DNA of 11,284 bases from Candidatus Margulisiibacteriota bacterium. Its GTDB lineage: Bacteria; Margulisbacteria; WOR-1; O2-12-FULL-45-9. Positions 6,462-11,284 of this stretch are shown here, piece by piece. How positions within the stretch are numbered: position 1 is the stretch's first letter; every line of letters begins with the position of its first letter. The translations under genes and the position numbers were made by a program. The stretch spans positions 1 to 11,284 of the forward strand of contig JASEHX010000035.1 in NCBI GenBank assembly GCA_030018645.1, read 5' to 3'. The notes beneath the pieces were generated by a model, which searched no databases, was not told the DNA's origin, and was given only the letters and a program-made list of their open reading frames with translations.

Positions 6462-7279
6462 CCAGTGATTTAGCGTACCAAGTTGAAATTGAAGTGTATC
6501 AAGGGCCGTTTGATTTATTGCTCAAAGCCATTGATGACGGGCAAATTGGTATTTATCATGTGTCAATTAGCCAGATCGTAAATTCTTACTTTATATACTG
6601 GCATGAACAGCAGCCCAACCTGGTTTCGGCGTCCGATTTTATCTGTATGGCTTCTTATCTGGTGGAATTAAAATCAAAGTCCCTTCTGCCGGCGCGGGAT
6701 GAAATTGCGGTTGAAGAAGACAACTTTTCCAACTTGGAAGATGCTTTGGTATCTCATCTGGCAGAGTATACGGCCTACAAACATGCGGCATTGCATCTTA
6801 AACAGCGCAAAGAAACCTTTGAGCGGGTCTATGTGCGGTATGAAGGAGAGCAAAAAGAAAAGGACATCGAGCTGGTAGACGTCAATTTAAAAGACTTGGT
6901 CATGGCTTTCCAGCGCATCTGGCAGGAAGCGGCCAAACGCGAAACAGTGGTTTCCATTGAAGCGGAAAATATTACTATTGAACAAAGGATTGAAGAGATC
7001 AAACAAATCATTGCCGACAAACCTGAAGGGGTGAAATTTGAAAATATCTTTATCCGTAAGACGCGGTTGGAAATTGTGGTAACCTTTTTGGCCATATTAG
7101 AATTGGCTAAACAAAACATAATCCAGATCGGACAGGACCGTAAATTTGGAATAATTATTATTTTCGAGAAAGGAAAAGACGCAAATGGAAGAAATAGTTT
7201 TACAGAACATGAAGCTCGAAAAAAAGCAAGCCCCGCTGCCGATGCCGGAGCCGGTCTTGCTGTCGTCCAGCCGGCTTAA
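6458..7279 (+). CDS. scpA: Segregation and condensation protein A (kleisin subunit of SMC complex)
   Basis: A 273-aa kleisin that bridges the SMC ATPase heads and binds ScpB, compacting and segregating the chromosome. The N-terminal SMC-binding region has the family opening VYQGPFDLLLKAID (13-26) and ASDFICMASYLVELKSKSLLP (58-78). An acidic, helical middle follows. The C-terminal winged helix (about 175-236) has EIVVTFLAILELAKQ and ends at KFGIIIIF, where family members usually stop. A further 37-residue tail (237-273), Ala-rich at its end, has no family counterpart. Its last 95 nt are also the start of scpB in another frame. The start overlaps trpS by four bases. Confidence 0.92.
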   Translation: MTSDLAYQVEIEVYQGPFDLLLKAIDDGQIGIYHVSISQIVNSYFIYWHEQQPNLVSASDFICMASYLVELKSKSLLPARDEIAVEEDNFSNLEDALVSHLAEYTAYKHAALHLKQRKETFERVYVRYEGEQKEKDIELVDVNLKDLVMAFQRIWQEAAKRETVVSIEAENITIEQRIEEIKQIIADKPEGVKFENIFIRKTRLEIVVTFLAILELAKQNIIQIGQDRKFGIIIIFEKGKDANGRNSFTEHEARKKASPAADAGAGLAVVQPA

Positions 7280-7814
7280 AAACATCTTAGAATCATTGTT
7301 ATACGTTGCAAGACAGCCGTTAAAGCCGGACGAGGTCAGCAAAATTACCCATCTTTCCCCGGCTGAAGTAACGGCTGGATTCGAGGAGCTGGCAGTTGAA
7401 TATTCTGGGCATGGGATCCAGGTAGTACGGGTGGCGGGCGGCTATTTGATGGGGACCAATGCCGAAAATGTCGAATATGTCCATAATTTAGTTAATGCTA
7501 AAGACCAAACCTCGCTTTCTGCCCAGTCACTGGAAACGCTGGCCATTATTGCTTACAAACAGCCCATTACACGCGCTGAAATTGAACGTATCCGCGGGGT
7601 AAATTCCGACGGGCCGCTCGATTCCCTGCTGGCTAAAAAATTGATTTGTGATCTTGGCCGCAGTCCGCAGGTTGGCCGTCCCTTCCTTTACGGGACGACG
7701 AAAGAATTTTTAAGGCACTTTGGTTTGAAAGACCTCTCTTTCCTTCCGCCCCTGCCGGACACCCAAGCTGGGCAGGACGCCCTTTTTAAGACCGCCCTCC
7801 ATGAGCAGCACTGA
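7185..7814 (+). CDS. scpB: Segregation and condensation protein B
   Basis: A 209-aa partner of ScpA in the SMC condensin complex. It has two winged-helix domains: the first from about residue 29 (SRLKNILESLLYVARQPL) and the second at about 110-180. The second contains the strongly conserved LETLAIIAYKQPITRAEIERI (116-136), GVNSDGPLDSLL (138-149) and GRPFLYGTT (164-172). The ATG at 7185 is chosen because AAAGG (7169-7173) lies 11 nt upstream; a later ATG at 7209 has no ribosome site. With this start, residues 1-28 form a Pro/Lys/Glu-rich, probably disordered extension lying entirely within the scpA reading frame. The 3' end overlaps queE by 14 nt. Confidence 0.92.
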   Translation: MEEIVLQNMKLEKKQAPLPMPEPVLLSSSRLKNILESLLYVARQPLKPDEVSKITHLSPAEVTAGFEELAVEYSGHGIQVVRVAGGYLMGTNAENVEYVHNLVNAKDQTSLSAQSLETLAIIAYKQPITRAEIERIRGVNSDGPLDSLLAKKLICDLGRSPQVGRPFLYGTTKEFLRHFGLKDLSFLPPLPDTQAGQDALFKTALHEQH

Positions 7815-8562
7815 CGCCCAGCTTTGTGAAGTTTTTAATTCCATCCAAGGGGAAGGGCTTTATGTCGGCGAAAGACAAACCTTTATCCGCTTTGCCGGTT
7901 GTAACTTATCCTGCCAATACTGCGATTCGCCGGCGGCGCTTAATATCACGAAAGAATATGGAGTTGAAAAAATACCCGGGACACGGCAGTTTGCAAAATA
8001 CCCCAATCCTGCCGGCATTAACCAATTAATCGAGCTGGTCAATTTGTTCGAGGCGCCCAAGCTGATCTCACATTCAATCAGCTTAACTGGTGGAGAGCCT
8101 TTGCTCCAGGTGGATTTCCTGAAAAATTTTATTCCAGCATTAAAAGAAAAAGTTTCGCTTCCAATTTATCTTGAAACCAATGGGGTATTGCCGGACCATC
8201 TTTCCGAAATTATTGATTTGATTGATATTATTGCTTTTGGCCTTAAACTTCCCAGCGCGACTGGGTTATCGCCGTATTGGAAAAAACACAGGAAGGCGCT
8301 TGAAATTGCTTACATGAAGGAAGTATTTGTTAAGGTCGTCTTCAGTCGTGAAACGAAAGCCAAAGAAATTGATGAAGCAGTTTCTTTAATCATTGAGGTT
8401 GATAACAATATTCCTTTAGTCCTCCAGCCAGTTACCCCCAGCGGTTCCATAAAACACCGGCCGAACCCGGATCAAATCATGGCATTTTATACGCTGGCAA
8501 AACGGAAAATAAAAACCGTGCGGGTCATCCCGCAAGTCCATAAACTAATGGGCGTGCTTTAA
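7801..8562 (+). CDS. queE: 7-carboxy-7-deazaguanine synthase (radical SAM)
   Basis: A 253-aa radical SAM enzyme converting 6-carboxytetrahydropterin to 7-carboxy-7-deazaguanine, an early step to preQ0 and queuosine in tRNA. The family opening EVFNSIQGEGLYVGERQTF (10-28) is followed by the CxxxCxxC cluster as C34, C38 and C41, which binds the 4Fe-4S cluster. TGGEPLL, the SAM-contacting motif, is at 95-101, and LETNG at 120-124. A segment that usually reads like D-x-K-LPS is here GLKLPS (148-153), with Gly in place of the acidic residue. No Shine-Dalgarno is visible before the ATG; the 14-nt overlap with scpB suggests re-initiation. No other queuosine gene is in the window. It closes the packed gene run. 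Confidence 0.9.
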   Translation: MSSTDAQLCEVFNSIQGEGLYVGERQTFIRFAGCNLSCQYCDSPAALNITKEYGVEKIPGTRQFAKYPNPAGINQLIELVNLFEAPKLISHSISLTGGEPLLQVDFLKNFIPALKEKVSLPIYLETNGVLPDHLSEIIDLIDIIAFGLKLPSATGLSPYWKKHRKALEIAYMKEVFVKVVFSRETKAKEIDEAVSLIIEVDNNIPLVLQPVTPSGSIKHRPNPDQIMAFYTLAKRKIKTVRVIPQVHKLMGVL

Positions 8563-8742
8563 ATGCTTTAAGGTCGTCCGCAAATTTGTAATGTCTTTGT
8601 TTCTGTGCTGGTCGTATTCCAGCGCCTGCAGTGACTCCACGATTGGACTGGCAGTAAATCGACGATGACTAACGGCCGCAAAGCCATCATTATTGTAAAA
8701 CCCAATAATTTCTGATACCCTGATACCCTGATACCCTGATTT
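8545..8742 (-). pseudogene. Probable 3' remnant of a minus-strand gene
   Basis: A 65-codon minus-strand frame ends at TAG (8545-8547) and overlaps the end of queE by 18 nt in convergent orientation. From about 8709 down to 8548 it reads like real protein: IIGFYNNDGFAAVSHRRF, then a helical, charged tail LQALEYDQHRNKDITNLR and a Lys/His-rich end. It has no in-frame ATG and no ribosome site. Upstream it runs straight into the 8-bp tandem repeat (8712-8740) and a stop at 8743-8745, with tRNA-Arg just beyond, so no 5' part can fit. I do not recognise the family. A chance open frame is possible, since another minus-strand frame is open for about 40 codons, though with a less protein-like composition. 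Confidence 0.35.
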
Positions 8743-8764
8743 TCAAGTTTACACAGGTTAACCT
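8563..8764. other. Intergenic gap between queE and tRNA-Arg
   Basis: About 200 nt with no + strand gene. It holds the minus-strand remnant, the 8-bp repeat, and two hairpins: GCTGG/CCAGC with a 7-nt loop (8607-8623), and an imperfect one with TCCA-CGAT-TGGA at its tip (8636-8647) and CTGC/GCAG at its base (8626-8654). Neither has a T run, so no clear intrinsic terminator for the queE operon is visible. No convincing promoter for tRNA-Arg was found. Confidence 0.6.
8712..8740. repeat. 8-bp tandem repeat, 3.6 copies
   Basis: Perfect repeats of CTGATACC: full units at 8712-8719, 8720-8727 and 8728-8735, then CTGAT. It lies between the apparent break point of the minus-strand gene remnant and tRNA-Arg. 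The perfect identity of units suggests recent slippage or active maintenance. Confidence 0.9.
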
Positions 8765-8765
8765 G
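8754..8765. promoter_or_regulatory. 12-bp perfect palindrome overlapping the tRNA-Arg 5' end
   Basis: CAGGTTAACCTG is fully self-complementary and its last base is the first base of tRNA-Arg. It could be a protein-binding dyad near the tRNA promoter or start site, or chance. No known operator is matched. Confidence 0.3.
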
Positions 8766-8838
8766 GGCCCGTGGCGTAACTGGATAGCGTGTTGCCCTCC
8801 GAAGGCAAAGGTTGCGGGTTCGAATCCCGCCGGGCCCA
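8765..8838 (+). tRNA. tRNA-Arg (anticodon CCG)
   Basis: A 74-nt cloverleaf. The acceptor stem GGGCCCG/CGGGCCC is perfect and fully G-C. The D stem is GCGT/GCGT with two G-T wobbles. The anticodon stem TTGCC/GGCAA encloses loop CTCCGAA with anticodon CCG at 8799-8801. The T stem GCGGG/CCCGC is perfect with a TTCGAAT loop. The discriminator is A8838 and no CCA is encoded. It reads CGG. argF starts 46 nt downstream, so co-transcription with the arginine genes is possible. Confidence 0.94.
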
Positions 8839-8846
8839 TGTTTGTA

Positions 8847-8875
8847 TAGCCAAGCATAATGAAATATGTTATATT
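8847..8875 (+). promoter_or_regulatory. Candidate promoter for argFGH
   Basis: TAGCCA (8847-8852, four of six matches to TTGACA), a 17-bp spacer, then an extended -10 TGT-TATATT (TATATT at 8870-8875, five of six). The start site would fall near 8881-8884, only a few bases before the argF ATG and after its AAGG ribosome site (8876-8879). A transcript from here would be essentially leaderless, while read-through from tRNA-Arg would carry the ribosome site. The -10 also forms part of an AT-rich dyad AATAT-GTT-ATATT (8863-8875). No clear ARG box is seen. Confidence 0.35.
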
Positions 8876-8884
8876 AAGGTTTCT

Positions 8885-9802
8885 ATGCAGCGAGATCTTA
8901 TTTCTATCCATGACTTGAGCCGGGCCGAGATTGATAAGATTTTTGCTCTGGCAAGCAAGCTCAAAAAGAAACCCCTGCAAAATTGGCTATCAGGCAAATC
9001 CTTGGCCATGATTTTTGAAAAACCTTCCACCCGCACCCGCGTATCTTTCGAGGTCGGCATGTTTGAGCTGGGAGGCACCACAATTCACCTTTCTCCCAAT
9101 GCCGTCCAATTAGGCGTGCGCGAATCAATTGCCGACGTAGCCCGCACCTTGTCTTGTTATGTTGACGGGGTGATGCTGCGCACTTTCCACCATCGCGATT
9201 TGGTTGAATTTGCCCGCTGGTCAACCGTTCCAGTTATTAATGGATTGTCTGACTTATCTCATCCTTGCCAATCCTTAGCTGATATATTCACAATAAAAGA
9301 GCTTAAGAATCTAGAAAATCTAAAAATCTCCTATATCGGCGATGGCAACAATGTATGTCATAGTTTAATGTTAATTTGTGCAAAAATGGGAATTAATCTG
9401 GTAGTCGCAACCCCAAAAGGTTATGAGCCCAAATACGAAATCACCCGCTTGGCTAAAACCGATGCAAAGCAAACCAAAGCGATCATTGAAATTGTTAATG
9501 ACCCGCGTACTGCGGTTAAAGGGGCAGATGTTATTTATACCGACGTTTGGGCATCAATGGGGCAGGAGAAAGAATCAGCCGCGCGCAAGCAGATATTTAA
9601 AAATTTTCAAGTCAATAAGTCCCTGGTGAAATTGGCGAAAAAAAATGCCTTGATCATGCACTGTCTGCCGGCCCATCGCGGAGAAGAAATAACCGACGAA
9701 GTTATCGAAGGTCCAAATTCAATTGTTTTTGACCAAGCGGAAAACCGTCTGCATGTGCAGAAGGCTGTGTTAGCAATCTTACTGGGGGGAAAGAAGCGAT
9801 GA
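8885..9802 (+). CDS. argF: Ornithine carbamoyltransferase
   Basis: A 305-aa cytosolic enzyme joining carbamoyl phosphate and ornithine to make citrulline, the sixth step of arginine synthesis. The carbamoyl-phosphate site STRTR is at 48-52 (EKPSTRTRVSFE). HPCQ (126-129), DVWASMGQ (220-227) and HCLPAHRG (259-266) are the ornithine-type signatures that separate it from aspartate carbamoyltransferase. The length is typical. The ATG at 8885 has AAGG five bases upstream (8876-8879). An in-frame ATG at 8789 lies inside tRNA-Arg and is rejected. The stop overlaps argG by four bases (ATGA), so the two are translationally coupled. Confidence 0.95.
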   Translation: MQRDLISIHDLSRAEIDKIFALASKLKKKPLQNWLSGKSLAMIFEKPSTRTRVSFEVGMFELGGTTIHLSPNAVQLGVRESIADVARTLSCYVDGVMLRTFHHRDLVEFARWSTVPVINGLSDLSHPCQSLADIFTIKELKNLENLKISYIGDGNNVCHSLMLICAKMGINLVVATPKGYEPKYEITRLAKTDAKQTKAIIEIVNDPRTAVKGADVIYTDVWASMGQEKESAARKQIFKNFQVNKSLVKLAKKNALIMHCLPAHRGEEITDEVIEGPNSIVFDQAENRLHVQKAVLAILLGGKKR

Positions 9803-11004
9803 AAAACGTGAAAAAAATTGTTCTGGCTTATTCCGGCGGGCTGGATACTTCTATCATGATCAAATGGCTGAAGGATAATTACAGCGGCTGTGAAGTAATC
9901 GCCTATGCGGCGGATGTGGGGCAGGAAAGTGAATTAAAAGGATTAAAGGAAAGAGCCCTTAAAACCGGAGCTTCAAAAGTATATATTGAAAATCTGACCC
10001 AAGAATTTGCCCGGGATTTTATTTTCCCCATGCTAAAAGCGGGAGCCATCTACGAAGATCAATATTTGCTGGGGACTTCGATTGCCCGTCCGCTGATTGC
10101 CAAGCGCCAGGTTGAGATTGCCCTCAAAGAAAAAGCCGATGCGGTTGCGCACGGGGCTACCGGCAAAGGCAATGACCAAGTCCGCTTTGAATTAACTTAC
10201 AAAGCTTTGGCTCCCGATCTAAAAATCATTGCTCCCTGGAGGGAGTGGGAGCTTAAAGGCCGCGAAGAAGAAATCGAGTACGCCCGACGCCACCGCATAC
10301 CGCTAACCGTTACTAAAGATAAACCCTATTCTTCCGACCGCAATCTCTGGCACATCAGTTATGAAGGGGGAGTGCTGGAAGACCCGTGGTTTGAACCCAA
10401 GGAAAACATGTTTATCTTAACCGTTGCTCCCGAAAAAGCACCCGATAAACCGGAATATGTTGAAATCACTTTCCAAGCCGGCGAGCCAGTAGCTGTAAAT
10501 GGGAAAAAGTTAGATGCAGTCAGGTTAATTAAATTGCTAAATAAACTGGGCGGAAAACATGGGGTGGGGCGGGTAGATATCGTCGAAAACCGCCTGGTAG
10601 GCATCAAATCGCGCGGAGTTTATGAAACGCCCGGCGGAACAATCTTATATGCCGCCCACCAGGCGCTGGAAACCATTACCCTTGACCGCGATACGTTGCA
10701 TTACAAACAATTAGTTGCCCAACGTTATGCTGAACTGGTTTATTATGGACAGTGGTTTACTCCGCTCAAAGCGGCCTTAGATTCATTTGTCAACCAGACG
10801 CAAAAAAATGTCAGCGGGGCAGTCCGGTTAAAATTATATAAAGGCAGTTGTTTGGTGGTTGGCCGGAAATCAAACCAATCACTCTACCAACCAGCGTTAG
10901 CGTCATTTGAAAAGGAAGAAGTATATAACCAAAAGGATGCAGAAGGGTTCATTAATTTGTTTGGACTGCCGCAAAAAGTCCAAGCCAAGTTAAGAAAGGG
11001 GTAA
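9799..11004 (+). CDS. argG: Argininosuccinate synthase
   Basis: A 401-aa cytosolic enzyme condensing citrulline and aspartate with ATP to give argininosuccinate. The PP-loop nucleotide site AYSGGLDTS is at 10-18, and GATGKGNDQVRFE, part of the substrate site, is at 119-131. Further family segments are APWREW, KPYSSDRNLWHISYEGG and ETPGGTILYAAHQALE. The length matches the standard bacterial enzyme. The start at 9799 has a G-rich ribosome site (GGGGGGA, 9784-9790), giving the usual MKNVKKIVLAYSGG opening, and overlaps argF by four bases. argH follows after 3 nt. Confidence 0.96.
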   Translation: MKNVKKIVLAYSGGLDTSIMIKWLKDNYSGCEVIAYAADVGQESELKGLKERALKTGASKVYIENLTQEFARDFIFPMLKAGAIYEDQYLLGTSIARPLIAKRQVEIALKEKADAVAHGATGKGNDQVRFELTYKALAPDLKIIAPWREWELKGREEEIEYARRHRIPLTVTKDKPYSSDRNLWHISYEGGVLEDPWFEPKENMFILTVAPEKAPDKPEYVEITFQAGEPVAVNGKKLDAVRLIKLLNKLGGKHGVGRVDIVENRLVGIKSRGVYETPGGTILYAAHQALETITLDRDTLHYKQLVAQRYAELVYYGQWFTPLKAALDSFVNQTQKNVSGAVRLKLYKGSCLVVGRKSNQSLYQPALASFEKEEVYNQKDAEGFINLFGLPQKVQAKLRKG

Positions 11005-11007
11005 TAC

Positions 11008-11284
11008 ATGCAGAGCAAACCAAAAAAGTTAGCCAAACCGTGGGCGGGAAGGTTCCGCGAGCCGCTGGCCAAGTTGGCCGAACAATTTACGGCTTCGGTC
11101 CATTATGACATAAAACTATACAAACAAGACATTATCCAAAGTATTGCTTATGCCCGCTCACTGCAAAAGGCCCAAATTATCAATCCGGCCGAATGTAAAA
11201 AAATCATCAAGGCCTTGGAAGATATTTTAAGAGGGATCCAATCCGGCCATATTAAATTGAAGACCGAGTTGGAAGATGTCCATA
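11008..11284 (+). CDS. argH: Argininosuccinate lyase, N-terminal part (runs off window)
   Basis: The first 92 codons of a lyase that splits argininosuccinate into arginine and fumarate, the last step of the pathway. The N-terminus KPWAGRF (10-16) matches the family's KLWGGRF-type opening, with Ala for the first Gly. It is followed by EQFTASVHYDIKLYKQDIIQSIAYA (25-49), where FTAS and the DI-x-SIAYA helix are typical, and by ELEDVH at the window edge, the start of the family's EDIHM segment. The catalytic GSSxMPxKxN loop lies beyond the window. The ATG at 11008 is 3 nt after argG and has AAGAAAGGGG just upstream (10992-11001). Confidence 0.92.
   Translation, partial: MQSKPKKLAKPWAGRFREPLAKLAEQFTASVHYDIKLYKQDIIQSIAYARSLQKAQIINPAECKKIIKALEDILRGIQSGHIKLKTELEDVH

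Noticed and set aside
7219..7225. A7 run in the scpA/scpB overlap as a programmed frameshift site making a fusion
   Set aside because: A -1 shift from scpA does not enter the scpB frame, and scpB has its own start and ribosome site.
8856..8875. ARG box (ArgR operator) before argF
   Set aside because: Only a weak AT-rich dyad is present, and it does not match the TGAAT/ATTCA half-site pattern.
8789..8884. Upstream extension of argF to the ATG at 8789
   Set aside because: It lies inside tRNA-Arg. The ATG at 8885 has a ribosome site and the correct family N-terminus.
8690..8980. Minus-strand open frame of 96 codons across tRNA-Arg
   Set aside because: It is antisense to a tRNA and to argF, and the translation resembles a tRNA-derived artefact, not a protein family.

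Overview
The window is a gene-dense bacterial segment with everything on the + strand except one possible gene remnant. Three tRNA genes lack an encoded CCA. Gene order and the style of the secreted proteins suggest an uncultivated candidate-phylum bacterium, perhaps WOR-1/Saganbacteria (Margulisbacteria) or Omnitrophota. That placement is an impression from the sequence, not a tested result.

Layout: (1) 1-2124 holds two exported proteins of unknown role: a carbohydrate-binding-like jelly-roll protein whose signal-peptide codons lie in a 7-bp tandem repeat, and a 482-aa SH3-like/TPR protein. (2) 2130-2317 holds two threonine tRNAs (anticodons TGT and CGT) between protein genes, with an extended -10 promoter between them. 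(3) 2326-8562 is a tightly packed housekeeping run: a glyoxalase-II-like metallo-beta-lactamase-fold hydrolase, holA (DNA polymerase III delta), an ftsI-like class B penicillin-binding protein, trpS, scpA, scpB and queE. Most junctions overlap by 1 to 95 nt, implying co-transcription and translational coupling. (4) 8563-8764 is a roughly 200-nt gap with an 8-bp tandem repeat, a probable minus-strand 3' gene remnant, imperfect hairpins and a 12-bp palindrome. (5) 8765-11284 holds tRNA-Arg(CCG), then argF, argG and the start of argH, which runs off the window.

Together the genes cover chromosome replication and segregation (holA, scpAB), septal or peripheral wall synthesis (ftsI-like), translation (trpS, three tRNAs), tRNA modification (queE) and the last three steps of arginine synthesis (argF, argG, argH: ornithine to arginine). 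I saw no phage, CRISPR, transposase or defence system. The most interesting signals are small: the tandem repeat supplying a signal peptide, tRNA processing that would leave a near-leaderless mRNA, the long scpA/scpB overlap, the repeat-bounded gene remnant beside tRNA-Arg, and a tRNA-Arg directly preceding an arginine operon.
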